Source: Kappaphycus alvarezii (Eukaryota; Rhodophyta; Florideophyceae; Gigartinales; Solieriaceae). From it: DNA of 64,000 nt. The notes beneath the pieces were generated by a model that was given only the letters and a program-made list of their open reading frames with translations, was not told where the DNA came from and did no database searches. A program made the position numbers and the translations under genes. The stretch covers positions 558,001 to 622,000 of the forward strand of contig NADL03000594.1 of NCBI GenBank assembly GCA_002205965.3, given 5' to 3'. This document shows, one piece after another, positions 1 through 12,953 of this stretch; position 1 is the first letter of the stretch; every line of letters begins with the position of its first letter.

Positions 1-897
1 AATTTTCAATCTCAAGGGGCCAACATTTGAGAGAATGGTAACTAGATTCATTCAAATCATCTCTGAACCCCTTCATGAGGCGTTTGTGAGTCGAAATAAC
101 TCCGTTTTTTCTTTCAATGCTATGATGAACGAAAATAAGAAGTTTCGTTATTATCACTGCGCTTGGTACGTCACGGATGTAACTTTCCAGCAAGGAAATC
201 GCCCAAGTGGAAATTTGCAGGAAGGAAAGCTGTACTTTAGCGGGAAGCACAAATAATACGGCTACAAGGTAGAGGTGAGTGTACTAGCGAATGGGCTGGC
301 AGTGAATTGTTCTTGCCACTATCCTGGGTCTGTTTCGGACTTGGATATTTTTCATCGAAATATCGAGTTTCATAGAAAAGCTCTACGCAAATCTAGTGCT
401 GATGAGAGTATATCGGACATTGGTGTTCTCTGTGATCGGTACCCTCTTGAATGGACTGTGCTGATGGATAAGGGCTATCAAGGTGCGGCTGAGAGTTTTC
501 GGGCAATTACTCCCAAGAAGAAGCCCAAGAATAATATGATTTCTCAAGAGGATGAGGCCATGAACAGGAAAATTGCTTCCGATCGTATTATTGGGGGGAT
601 TGTTCTCGGTAGGCTCTGCGGTTCATGGAATGTTTTCGGTAGCAAATGGAGATGGAAATAAGACTCTGTTTTTCAGTTGTGCGTTTCCCTCACGAATATG
701 CACATTCAAATGCATCCCCTCAGGAGTGAGGATGCAAGTCATCATAGACGGTTTAAGAAGAGGCTCTATTCTATCGGCGATGACATATTTAAGAAACGGC
801 AGCGAGTACAGGAGCGATATCGCAGTAAGCACCGCCATCGTATAGAATTGCAGTTCCGCACTTTTGAATTTAATGACCGTGAGATAGACTTTGAGTA
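1..897 (+). mobile_element. PIF/Harbinger-like transposase copy 1, cut by the window edge
   Basis: This is the C-terminal two thirds of a DDE transposase of a DNA transposon. One frame runs from base 2 to 897 with two in-frame stops, at 254-256 and 659-661. It has the family landmarks in order: a YVTDVTFQQ stretch with the first Asp, the GNLQEGKLYFSGKHK segment, HYPGSVSDLDIF with the second acidic site, LMDKGYQG, and a DRIIGGIVLGRLCGSW block. The last block normally reads like the RIIVENYFGRL of copy 2, so the expected catalytic Glu is replaced here. A basic tail (KRQRVQERYRSKHR) follows. With the stops, the copy looks inactive but young. The N-terminal part lies left of the window. No terminal inverted repeat was recognised on the right side. 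Family assignment rests on remembered DDE_Tnp_4/Harbinger motifs. Confidence 0.82.
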
Positions 898-1568
898 GTC
901 ATCCAATTAAAATGAATTGCTTTGGTAATTGATGTCACACTTTGTCTATTTGTGCTATTAGCCTTTCTCCAAAGATAATACATGAATTTATGAAATACGG
1001 TCATCAATAGGTACCACTGTGTGAAAAGTTTTTTATTTTCATCATTTCCCAGTTACATAGTCATTGCGTATTTATGTAGTCTTTGGGGGAGAGACCTAAT
1101 GGAAAGCTGTGAACGTCCCCTCGCAATTTGTGCAAACCCCATGTTGATGTCACATTCCAAACTCCAGCGATACATCCAGCAATGACGCTAGCCTCGCACA
1201 TTTTCATATCATAATAATGTGGATGCATGGGGTCCTTCTGGGATTTATTCAAATTAAAATTTTAGAGGTGTTGGTTTTCCTTGATGAGATCATCGAGCGA
1301 CTCATGAAATCATCAGGAACATTACCTGCTCATGAGTAATAACAGTTGATGCATATTGTTGCTTGTTGATCATGCATATTTTTGCTTTGTCTCACTTTCA
1401 GATCTCATTCCCAAACTTCGTGCTCAGTCTGCATCAATTGTGCACTAACAGACTTTCAAGATGTCATCTTGCTCATGCAAGGTGGGCAAATGCTCATATT
1501 GTCAAAGTTCATGCAGGCGCTGTGGGTGTTCATTTGATTGTGTGTGTCCGAGTGTAGCGTTGACCTGA
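898..1568. other. Intergenic, no gene seen
   Basis: AT-rich sequence between the Harbinger-like copy and the next element. It probably contains the missing ends of one or both, but I could not identify inverted repeats or target duplications by eye. Confidence 0.5.
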
Positions 1569-4500
1569 AAAAGAGACAATCCCGGCAGACTAAATACACC
1601 TGGGCGTACATTGAGACCAGCTGCTAAGCGGGACCGTCTCCATTTACAGCAAACTACTGAAGAGGAGTTACCTTCACCGCTTGAGCGGGGACCAAACAAA
1701 ACAATCGAGACTGCTACCGATGTATGGAATGCTTTTGGTTGGGGGTCGCAGTACGAAAAAAAATTGCCGAACGAACAGAAAAGGAACGCAAACAGTGCTT
1801 TACATGGTTGTGGTGGCCCTGGATGGAGTACTTTGGTACAATCCGTGCTTTCGTGTGCCGTAAAGGTGGTGGAAATATTGCATCCTGCCAGAATCAATAA
1901 ACTGTTGGAAGATGTGGCGGAGGCTATAATCAAGCGGGGATCAAACAACGCAAATGAAAGACAAAGTTTGCTCATTGCATTGGCGGATATATCGACCAAA
2001 GCTCCAAAAAGTAGCATTCAGGGGAGGGTTGCACGGGCAGTTATTGTAAAGGGCCTATCTAAGCAAAGCTTATCAGAATTACGTGCAGAGCGTTCCGGTG
2101 ATCATGGAACCATTCACGTTGGGTGCGAGATGTATCGACCGTGCTAATAATGATTTCAGCGATATGATGGATGGTCATGAACTAGCGAAGACGGTAATTT
2201 GCAGGACAAGATACGATGAATATGCCGTTTCAAGTGCCATAACGTCTATCTTTCATCCCTCAAATGTAGGGACCATGTCATGGGGATATAAAAACATTAG
2301 CTTATCCTCAGCTGAAACCATACAGCTACCGGCGTTACGACGCCGTAGAGCGAAGAAAGATATCTTTGAAAGCTACTTGAGGTTTTGCGATTCCTGGACT
2401 CGCAAAAAGGTTTCCCGTGGACCCTTTTATAACCTACTATCAATTCTGACATTTGGCGGGGAGAGGATTCTTACAGCAGTAGATTACGGTACTGGAGTTC
2501 TTGTCAACGACCAAGTCGCAACGTTACAACGAATTAGCGACGACTTTGCAGCGAATGGGGAAGTAACGAAAAAAATGACTGGCTTCCTAGAGATATTGCG
2601 CAACTTCCTTCGACAATAGTATGATCATCATGCTTCAAAGGAAGATGATGCTGTACACACACACGGTGTACATTATGGACTCAAAAAACCACTAGAAAGC
2701 GATGATACTCGCAAAAGAATATGCAACACATGTAACTTTATCAGATTCTACTTCCTTGAATTGAAAGTAATAGTTCAAGGTGCAGCCAACAAACGAAGAG
2801 ATGTGATTGATGACGCTGTGGAAGTTGTAAGTGATATAGAAAAGAAGATGGAAATTTATCGGGGCCACCGTGTCAGAGTAACAAACCAGCAAGCCATAAA
2901 AGCGCTCCACCTTGAGCTGGAGCGAAAATGTAGACTTGGAGAATCTACTAAACATGCTGTTGTGGTCACGGACTGGAAAATGAAATTCGAGACCATGTCT
3001 GCTCGTGAGACGACACAGCAGCATTTTTGTAAACGAGGAATTGGATGGCATGGTTTCCTAGCAAGCTACTATGTCCTTGAAGGTGATGAGGCCGTTCTTT
3101 TTACGGTGTACTGTGATCAAATCCTGGATGGTACAAACAAGCAAGATGATCTTGCCTTCGCATCAATGATCGAAGCCTTTTTACGGCAGCTGCACAAGGA
3201 GTTACCGTTTATAGAATCGGTTACGCTGCAGTCCGATAACGCTGGTTGTTACCAATCAAATGAAATCTTACTTCTTCTACCCGTTATAAGTAAGATATCT
3301 CCCATTACTATATCTCTTTTCTTGCACACAGAGACTCAAGATGGCAAGGGACTTATTGACGCACACTTTGCGCGGGGTAAGTCGCACATAGAAAAGTTCA
3401 TGAAGACCTCACAGTGGAACAAGGTAAGAAAAATAGCTACGCCTAAAGGACTAGCAGCAGCACTAGCTTTGGGAGGAGGAATACAGAACTCGTTTGTGCA
3501 GTTGGTATGTCTTGATAGAAACAGGTTGCAGTTCCTGAGGAAAAGAGTGGAAAAGATATCTGCAGAATCTAAGTTATATTTTTCTCGTTGTAATGACTGC
3601 TGCATTGAACTGGATGGAACATCATGGAATCTGGACGATGTATTGGAGGGGACAGACGCTCCAAATAGTAATGGAGTGCATTATACGCTTAGAGTATTTG
3701 CTTACTCTGGTGTTGGTAGCGGCATCACTTTCAAGGTTTCTGTAAGCAACAGGTCATTCAAACCCATAAACGTGGACGCAAATGCACCGATGGAAACAGG
3801 TGAAGGTAGAAAAATGGCAGAAAACATGGAGTCAATTGCAGACATCGATATCATTGATGAAGGGAGTAATGATGCAATGGACGACTATGAAATTGACGAT
3901 AAAATCAGCTCAGAGCCAGAAGGGCCAGAGTATGGAAATCATATAAAACATGATGATAGCGCAGAGGACGACGAAATGAATCTCATTCTATTTGTGAGTA
4001 TGGAGAAAATACAAGAAACAGAGATCCGAGAAGAGACCATTGCACCAGAGGACTACTGCTTTTATGGATCACCGAAAGAAAGCCTCTTTCCTGATATGAT
4101 AACTGCGGCTCATGTACCTAAAGTTTCATCTTTAGGGACAGTGTTTGGTCCACGAATGAGAGGAAGAAGCCGTAGGCAGCGCAAAGCTGGATTTACATCA
4201 TGTACACCTACGAGAAGGGACATGATTGCTTTTGCGGTGCGAGAGGCTAATCATCTTATCGCCAATAATAAGATATTTACAAGGGATGGAAGGGCTCATA
4301 TGCCTGAGTATGATCTTTCTGAAGGAGTTTTCATTTCTCAGGAGGAACTGAAAGTGAAGGGTTGGGCACGTAGGTTGCCAAAGGGAGCCCAGTACGGCAG
4401 AAGTTATATTGAAGGGTACAAAGAGGAAATCAACGAGATGTTTAAAAAAGACGTCAGAGTTTCAACTGATAAGATAGGACCTGCAACTATCTTAGAGAAG

Positions 4501-4875
4501 CTTCAAGAAAAATACCCCGGTCGATAAAGTCTACCAGGATAGAATGAAACTCGTCAGGAAATAACAAAGCTGTTCGGGGCTCAAAAGAAGAACTATGGGA
4601 GAAATGAAGGAGAAGATGGAAACGACATTCAAAGAGGGACTGTGACTCATGGCAGGGCATCGAAATTTCCGGATATTGTTACCGAACTGTTGGAAGATTT
4701 TGTGAAAGAAGATCTATCTATGAAACCCAAGGATGCTGTCAAAAGAATGAAGGAAGCGCTAAGTGAAGGTGTATTCTGTTTTAACGAAACATTTCCATCA
4801 GAACAAACGCTACGGTCAAAGTTTAGCACTTTGAAGTCAAAAATGGAGCACTTAGAGAAGGCGACTCTAATGTAG
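1569..4875 (+). pseudogene. Degenerate RNase H-fold transposase-like gene of an unnamed family
   Basis: One long gene remnant. Its first part (1569-2147) is in a different frame from the rest. From 2083 to 4875 a single frame is open except for stops at 2617-2619, 4525-4527 and 4540-4542, giving about 930 codons. The N-terminal part is helical with a likely DNA-binding segment (LSKQSLSELRAERS). A possible zinc pair (CNTC) lies near 2729. The core has three acidic landmarks in the right order for a DDE-type RNase H fold: DWKMKFE with RETT (about 2970-3020), SDNAGCY (about 3234), and HTETQDGKGLIDAHFA (about 3328). An acidic low-complexity linker follows, then a conserved-looking tail (GWARRLPKGAQYG, then a PATILEKLQEKYPGR block). 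I recall similar proteins from oomycetes, diatoms and corals but know no name. A KDZ/Zisupton relationship is possible. Transposase function is inferred. Confidence 0.6.
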
Positions 4876-7800
4876 TATTTTTTAATGGTATCCTTCAGCA
4901 AAATCTTTAATTTTTAATATTTTCACTGTATTTTCCTCTATTCCGAAGTGCGTAGTTCAGACCCATATAGCATTTCCGGATCTGCCATATTTTCAAATCT
5001 GTTTGCATCAATGAATAGGGCAGATAGTCAGCTTTCCAGCAAGGTACATTTCATGCCAGGAATGTAAACAGCGGATTTAAGATTTTTGAGACTGTACTAA
5101 ATTAAATGACTTTTTAACCCACCTAACTCGTGGATGGAGTGTTAATAATAATAGTAGTAATACTGTACTAAAGTTAAAAACACTTTCCAGAATGGTCTGT
5201 TGTACAGCACGTAAACTGAAATGACAGTAATGGCGCTATATTTCCACACCGCTCAAAGACGTAGAAACTGCGGTGCTGGGCATTTTAATTCCATATACTG
5301 CACATACCTCACCAAACTTGTAATTTTAAGACAGGGAGGGTTTTAGAAAAACATGCTCTGAAGGTACCATCCAAAAAATCTAGCAATCGCGCAACGGTAC
5401 TACCCGAAATGAGTGTTGATGCAAGCGACTAAAAAGCTACAGTGGACGTTACGGGACAGAAATGAGGAATAGAAGTGAAAGAGGGATCATTCATATAGAA
5501 ACTAATCTTAGAGAAGCAAGCACTTCCATCTCGCTTCGAATCCATAGTGCTAGTGGACAAAATCGACTCGATGCTGACTTCCAACTCGCTTTAATATGAG
5601 GAAGCAATTTATTAAGTTCGCGTATACTTCTCTCCAAACTACACAAAGAGCCATAAATGCAGAACAAGACTCAATTATGGACGTAAAAGGTTCAAAAAAA
5701 GAATGTTAACAGAAAGCAAAAAAAATCTCAAGAACTTAAACGTTTAAATCGAACCCATTACTGCCATTAAAATATTAAAGTATACATCAATTCGCTACAT
5801 ATAACCACCAGAGACTCAAAACTGTCAGCTTCCTCTCCTCCAATTTATAGCTCACCGAACTCCCCCGGGTTAGGCTACATTGTTGGAACCACTTCGTTCG
5901 ACTCATCCAACTCCCTGCCTTCCTCATTGCTCGTCCCATGATCCCTAGTGTCCTTCTTCATCCCTTCATCAATAACAAATACTCCAGTCCCCTTCTAAGG
6001 TTCAGGTTCAACATTATATCCAGCGTAGATAACTTAAAGGGACACTAACTTCTTTGAGGAATCATCAAACTCCTACTCTTATTCATTTCCCACAATAATT
6101 TTCTCCCGTGCCTCATATTCCACAAAATATATTAAACTTTTTTTCTTCTTCTTATTTCGAAGTTGGATATTATCTCCGGCGACAGTAGGGTCATAGCCTA
6201 TTTCTCTGAGGTTATCGATCGGAAGGGATGCGATGGAGGCTTTAGTGATAATGGGTGAGAATGATGGAGAGGTGAAGTATGTGCATGGGTTTAAAGGGGT
6301 CGGAACTGTTGGATTGATGTTGGAGTACCACGAACAAATTTTGGCCAGCACCCGATATATTCAAATAGTGACAGTATATGCAGATTGACAGGCCTGGTGA
6401 ATGAAAAAATAGCCAGAAATTGAGTTTTCAGTGCATATGGATGGCTAGCGCATTTAAAGGGCGCGTCTGTGGAGAACGTAGTGTATACGAATCATAAATA
6501 TGAAAAAAATATTTATAGTCCGAGAAGATCAAATAAAATGAGAAAACTGAACAAGGGACAGGTAAAGAAGAAGTGAATCGGCAGTTCCCACATGTAAATA
6601 ATGAATAAAACGGGAAAAAATTATTGAGAGAATTAAACTTCATAGCGAAAAAGGGAAATGAAAGTATAGAGAGAAAGGAGAGGGGAAGTAATTTAGACGT
6701 GAAATTAAGATACAATCTTTTTCTCGCTCAAAAATGTGCACTCTTCATTCAGTCCCGCCACAGTTCGCGCCTGTAAACCCCAGATCTCCAGCACAATTCG
6801 GTTGCATTGTATGAGCGAAGCCTTTACTTCTCGTCTTGGCCACATCTACGGCTCTCCTATACACCTTCTTACTTTACGTCTAGTACTAAACTCTCTATGG
6901 TACACTGAACAGCCCAATAGGACGACTACGAACAACGAGAGATTCGAACCCTCAATCATTGAATGACACCTCTGTTAATGCGCCGGTATATGATTAAAGA
7001 TAAGCAAGAGAGGGGATAGAAAACATTAAGCGACTATCTAAATGAGGTTTTGCTATTAAGATATTACGTTTATGATAATTGGAAAAGCCCAGAAGAATGA
7101 GCAATAGTAAATTGCGGAACAAAGCGACATCACGGTAACTCTTGGTAAACAAATTTATCACCTCGTCGCCCCAAACGAATAGGATGCCATTTATCGACTA
7201 CTGTATGAAAACAGAGGGCTAATCAGTGCAAGTTCAGCTGTTCTAACACTAAAATGGGTTTTGGAAAAGGAAGTATTGCGTACTGCACACAGAGACACAT
7301 TACTGCAGTCGTATTCTTGTAGATTAGTGGTCTTAAGAAGGCAATATTTTCTATACCTGAGGGAAGACAAATAAGTAGCAAATAGGCTGGACCCCTAAAG
7401 GATGCATCGCCAGGAATCCATGAACGATCCGCTCAAAGAACTTGGTTTCCGTCGAAGACTGCTATCGTTACGATTCCGAAAAAATTTTCAATGAAAATGT
7501 ATATCTTAGAGAATGAATTCAATCACACATGTAATTTTATCATAAATGAAAATGCGATTCTTTTGGTTTTGCTGAAAATAAACGTGAATTGGTCTCGCAA
7601 AGGTGTTGGTTGAGGGGAAAATGGCCAGAAGTAACACAAATGCTGTTATCGCTCCGACAAAAACCTCCCAAATACTCCGATCTTGTTATAAAAAAATTAA
7701 AAAACGGTCGAGAAAGCTAAGTGACACTCGCGATACCAGTTTTTTTCACACGGACATTCTGGCCTACGAAAAGTCAATTTGAACTTTTCACGCTGCTTTT

Positions 7801-9690
7801 ATGGATTCGAATCCATAAAAAACACAATTACCACTGACAGCTTCGAGATAAAAGGACCATATCCCTTCCACCTTAAAAATCGCAATCGGAAGGCGGTATC
7901 GTAGTACAGTACGCAAAATAAATAATAAAGCGACATAAGGACCATTTGCATTTCGAGTTTGGACTTTCGCCTGCCTTCGCAGGACGGGGCGATTTTGAAA
8001 CCCTGTCGGCAGTGACAGATATTTATCACAGCCCAGCGGCCCATCTGTTGAGTTTCAAAGGCTTCCAGTGCTGTTAAATAATTCAGAGACAGTCTCCAAC
8101 AATTTTATGTTGGAGACTGTCTCTGAATTTCGGAAAAAAACAATTGATTGTAGTTCAACTCAAAGAATCTGTAATGGGGACAAAACTCTTAAAATTTACA
8201 AAATGCTTCTCCCAGAGATTTCTTAATTATCGTTTACGCTAGTGAGAGTCTTAAAATTTAGCTCAATAGAGTTGGAAAGATAACTGAAGAGAGGAAAAAG
8301 CTAGATAGAGATAATCGAATAAAAATAAAGTCCACCAAGAGAAGGCTTTTACGCATAGGCATTGTGAAGGAATTATACAGAAAAACGCAACGAGGAATAG
8401 GTTAATGCATGAGAGAATTAGTAGTCATTTAGAGAAACAGCCACGAAGAAATTAGAAACAGGGCGAACTAGAGGGCAGGGAGCACCAGAAGGTTTTATAG
8501 AAGCATGAAGTAAAAAGGTACCTTTAAGTTATTACGACGACGGCAAACGTATGAAACGCACATCCATGGGTGCCCATGTCAATTCCGAACTTACTTAGGG
8601 TAGCTTCGAGCAGGTTAGAATAGAAACGTTTCAAGAGAAAATCTTCCATGTTGAGATGAGGTATTGGGGCATACGGACATTTTCCCAGGTGCACATAATT
8701 TAACCTCTTCGTCGAATGTTTCGTGTTTGGTACATAAATTAAAAATTAAAATTTTTGCATAAGTTACCCACCAAATTCAGAACAATATGGTATAACTTCT
8801 CAACTGACGAACCAAAATTCCTAAGAAATTACTACTTCATTACAGCACAAGAGATGCTTTTTTGTTAAAAATAGTATAATTTTGTAATCATGAAATGGAT
8901 TATGTTCTGCAATTCACTGTCACGCCGCCAGAGAACCTCTATTTTACTTTTTTCCTGCAGCTCCATACTAAATTTGGAGCTAGAAACGGCTCATAAGTCA
9001 CGAGATGGGACGAACCGATGATATAGTGGCGGAGCAACTGTCTTCCCAAAAATAGCAGCGATTTTGTCAAATAGGAGGTCAAAGGAAGCGCTAAAGTAGT
9101 TACGCACTTCCTATGTTTGTGAAATTAGTACGGAAAGGGAAAAATAGCGAAATAAGCGCAAATATAGCAACGAAGAAGAGTATATAATTTTAAGGGAAGC
9201 TTCTAGATTTCCTTTATCCGCCACCAGACTGAAACATGATCTCAATTTGCTCATTTATTCCTCATGGACTCAATATTAATTATATGGAAGTTCCTGGTTA
9301 GAGTACATGATGGTGCAACACGCTGCGGTTCTGAAAACATCGGATAGAACGGGAAGACTTCCATGGGATAGTAAGCACGTGAAATGAAACGATGTCAAAT
9401 GTTCCCCAGCTTATACTTATTCATGAGAAGCACTTCAATCTCTATAAGTCTAGGGCGTTTAATTTCCACAATAATTACTTACCAAAAGGCAACTAATTTC
9501 TTTCTCATCGCCATAATAGGGGGGGATGCATCATGGTTTGCAGTGGGTTTTTGATGTTTGGGAAATAGAATTTGGTTTTATTAATCGAAAGGAGGAAAAA
9601 TACAAACAGCTATCTTCTCGTGATACTGGACTAACTGTTTCCATTTGCTAAAGAAAGTATGCTGATTTAATGGGCCTATCAGAAAGATAG
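4876..9690. other. AT-rich region without a convincing gene
   Basis: Nothing recognisable apart from the hairpin at 8080-8129 and a Pol III B-box-like site near 6938-6950. A minus-strand frame at about 5800-6351 is charged and weakly coding-like but full of stops. The many short frames have no recognisable domains and use AT-driven codons. Confidence 0.5.
8080..8129. repeat. Perfect 22-bp-arm hairpin
   Basis: Bases 8080-8101 are the exact reverse complement of 8108-8129, separated by a 6-base AT loop. The arms begin AATTCAGAGACAG on the left and close with CTGTCTCTGAATT on the right. No coding frame uses it. It could be a foldback remnant, the joined ends of a small DNA transposon, or a small-RNA hairpin; nothing in the flanks decides this. 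Confidence 0.85.
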
Positions 9691-9966
9691 TGCACTCATT
9701 CACGATACCGCTCATACAAAAAATCGTTCTCTACTGAGGCAGATCGTGTAATAGAACATTATTTCCACCTCAAACAATCTCAAACTTACGAAAAAGGAGT
9801 GAGATGGCATTCGAGTGCGGTACATGGCAATTGCCGGCAATTTGCAACTTTTACTGAGATCAGAACATGCTTGAAGGACAAGTACGCTGAAATGCCTCCT
9901 GGGCTTACCATTAAGCTGTATAAGTCTATAGATGGCCGTGAGATTGAGATCTTAGAGCACCAATAA
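9691..9966 (+). other. Coding-like open stretch, no start codon
   Basis: About 91 codons stay open in one plus-strand frame up to a TAA at 9964-9966, without an upstream ATG. The end of the frame looks like a real protein segment: FTEIRTCLKDKYAEMPPG followed by LTIKLYKSIDGREIEILEHQ. This alternates strands and a helix in a way that recalls a ubiquitin-like or PB1-type beta-grasp, but I do not recognise a family. It may be an exon or a decayed piece of a transposon gene. The opposite strand has a shorter, less convincing frame. Confidence 0.25.
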
Positions 9967-11602
9967 TCACCCAAGTACTACTGGGTCAGGATTTAGAACA
10001 GAATTTAAGAAGTAATAAGATACAATGCAATTTATTTAAGAGAAAATCACCCAGTGTACTATGAAAACATATTTATTTTGTAACTTAAGCATTTTGTAGT
10101 CATGAATTTTCTGCTCATGTATATCTGCGACCAGAAACATGTATTGCATATGTGTTTTAATTTTAGTGTTTAAACAAGTGTTTTATTTTAAAATAGAAAC
10201 TGCCTTTAAAATCATTTGCGACAGCGCAATAGCACTCTATCCACTGGAATCGGAAGAAATATCCTATTTCTCAGCTAACTGATTCGGCAACAACCGTGAT
10301 TACTATCTATCGTAGAAAGTTTCACCGATTCTCTCCGTAATACTGTATTTCTGCTTTCAAAATGTTCCAATGAAGTCTTTCTCCCTCTGGGACAAATTGG
10401 AAGAAATTCACATTAAATTGAAGATGATCTTCAATGTTTTTGTCATGATGGTTACAACACCGCAGATGTGCAACTGCTACTTTTGAAAAATCGCAAAAAT
10501 AAGGTTGCAAGCATCTTTTTCTAAGTCACAATTAAAAATTTTAACAGCGTTGATACCTGCTACTTATATGCCTAGGAATTCGGCCCGGGTCCTTCTCGGC
10601 AAACACTTCTTTTTCACTCCATGTTTCTATCCTCGCATGAGCTATTGATAACTAACTTTGGTTACTCAAAATTACGACGGAAAGTCACAAAGAATTCGGG
10701 AAAGTCTCCGCGCCGGAGTCAAAAATCCGTAGTGCTGCATAGACCACACTTTCACAACTGTTACAGTAAAAGTTTTAATTCCAATCTCTTTCACTTCCAT
10801 CCTTCCCACCATCCGCCACGAGCACCCTATTAGCCATTTAATTTTGACCTACCTGGAATGCATAGGGTAGTGAAAAGTCTCAAGACAGAAAACGAATAGG
10901 ACTTTCAGAAGAGAGAAAAAATCTTCTTGAAAAATAAAAATGTAGTGTAATCGCGAAAATGGCTCGAAATTGTATTTTGAGCTCTTTGAATTAGCATCAT
11001 AATTTATCTCTAAGATGCTTTATTGTCCAGTATTGAATTTTTTCAATTTACATGAAATCTACCAGATAGCAGAGTTTACTCAACGAGAAGATTTACAGGC
11101 ACCGAATCGGTTTAAAAGAGTTCAAAAAGGATCTAATATTCCTTAATTTCAAAAATAAGGTTCGAATAAACATATTCGCTGATTTCCAGTTTTCATTGCC
11201 CCAGTTTGGCTAGCTGAGCTTCGCAACCGTTTCCTTTCAATTAAAGAAGTTCATTACTTTGCAAAATCTCCTCTCGCCTTGAAACGTGGACAATTTTAGC
11301 ACAAATAATGAACTAAACACTAAAACGAAGAAAAAGCGGAGTACGCAAAAAGCAATTACTCATCGTACCTAAGAAGCATACTAGTTCCGCAGCAGGAAGC
11401 TTCCCAAAAAAATCGGGACGTTTTACACTTTTAAAGCAGTCCATTTGCTCTTTTACTCCAATGATGACACTCAAAAGCTGTTAAATAAATTATGGGTAGC
11501 ACCACCGAGCTTGGTCACAACTAAGCCCCGAAACCACGACGCCTCTTCACCACCAAAAATCGCCAGCACAACGCTATTGAACTATGTCAGAAACGCAACC
11601 AC
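9967..11602. other. AT-rich, no gene recognised
   Basis: No recognisable domains. A 62-codon minus-strand frame at 10322-10510 has a plausible helical composition but nothing to identify it. From about 11445 the sequence may already belong to the 5' part of the next Harbinger-like copy. Confidence 0.45.
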
Positions 11603-12953
11603 TTGGATACTGCAATCCTGTTACCAACAAAGTCAACACGCCAAGTTTTTGTTACCCACAACAATGCTCTGGTATCCCTTCGGCTTCAAGCTGACACAGC
11701 AGTTTCGAGAGAAAATGAAATCAGCCTGTACAACTCCGTACTGGACTTCGATGAGTCCGATTTTAAGGCAAACTCACTTTGTCCTATAATGGAAACATTT
11801 TACAAAGAGGGCTGAGTTGACGTTATATGAAGCATGATCAAACTTACTCCAAATGATTTCGAAATTCTGTGCAATCACTGCCAAGAACTTATTTTGCAGA
11901 CCCATAACGTCGGGAGGGGGCAAAAGTCTACTGTTATTGGTGAGAACGTATTGTTTATGTTACTAATTATTCTAAGAAATGGAGGCCAATTAAATATTTT
12001 GGCCAAGTTCTTCGAAATAAAGGCCACTAATTTTGAAAGATTGATTACAAAATTTTTGATTTCAATTGCAAAATTCGCGTACGAATCATTCGTTACAGAA
12101 GTAGGGAGGATGAATAGTTTTAATATGCTTAAGAAAGACTGACAGGTGTTCCAAATTTACCAGAGGCTCATTATTGTACTGATGTAACCTTTCAGCAATC
12201 TTTTCGGCCTAACGGCAGTGTTGAAGAGCGAAAAGGCTATTTTAGCTGTAAAAATATTGTTGCCTAAAATTTGAGGTTTCAGTCTTGCCTATTGGGCTTT
12301 TTATTGGGTCTAGCAATCTATATACAGGTTTGGTATTAGACTTCGAAAACATTCAAAGTAGGCGCGCCTGGTATGAAAAAGAGCTGGTTAAATTCGAAGG
12401 AGAGAAAAGCAGGGCTGACCCGGGGCTAGACTCCGTAATTTACCCAAACTCTTGGAGTGTTCCAGTCGAAAAGGACTACCAAGGGGCCCTGGAAATAGTT
12501 CAGGCCATAATTGCTAAGAAATAGCCACAGCTCGGCGTACTATCCAAGAACGACGAGTAATATAATAGTAAAACTTAGCGGGTACCGCATAATTGTTGAA
12601 AATTATTTCGGCCGGCTAAGTGGGCAATGGGCTCTGCTTTCTTTTCTCAAAAGTGGCGTTGGTCAGAATCACTTTATGACAATTTCTTTCAGTTCGGTCT
12701 TTGTGGAACAAACTTACATGTGAAGTGGAATCCGTTGCGAGAGCCTGGCCGTCAAAAGTGTTCCAGGTTGCGGAACAGGCTGGCTAGTATTTTTGATGCA
12801 CTGCTGAGAGGTGCAGGTGTTTATTGGAGCGCTCCCGTGAAGTACGTCGTGCCTGGCTCAGTAGGCGTTTCAAAAGACATCAGCATAGCATTTAAACACG
12901 TAGTTATCTGTGTTTTGGATAATGAACGGAGGTACAGTATTGTTTTGTGCTGA
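11603..12953 (+). mobile_element. PIF/Harbinger-like transposase copy 2, degenerate
   Basis: Second copy of the family at the left edge, here with its N-terminal half. The pieces appear in order but in different frames: an N-terminal segment (11603-11815), the helical region with NVGRGQKST and NFERLITKFLISIAKFAYESF (11834-12142), the first-Asp block CTDVTFQQSFRPNGSVEERK (about 12178-12240), a decayed middle (12285-12524), and the last catalytic block RIIVENYFGRLSGQW (about 12583-12630), which keeps the Glu that copy 1 lacks. NLHVKWNPLR then matches the NMHIQMHPLR of copy 1. Several frameshifts and stops make it a pseudogene, more decayed than copy 1. A Harbinger element normally carries a second, Myb-like gene; none was seen. 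Confidence 0.75.

Noticed and set aside
5800-6351. Charged minus-strand frame that seems to continue across several stops
   Set aside because: The composition is coding-like (acidic, Glu/Gly/Asp-rich), but it has at least five stops, the plus strand over 6230-6390 looks equally protein-like, and no family is recognised.
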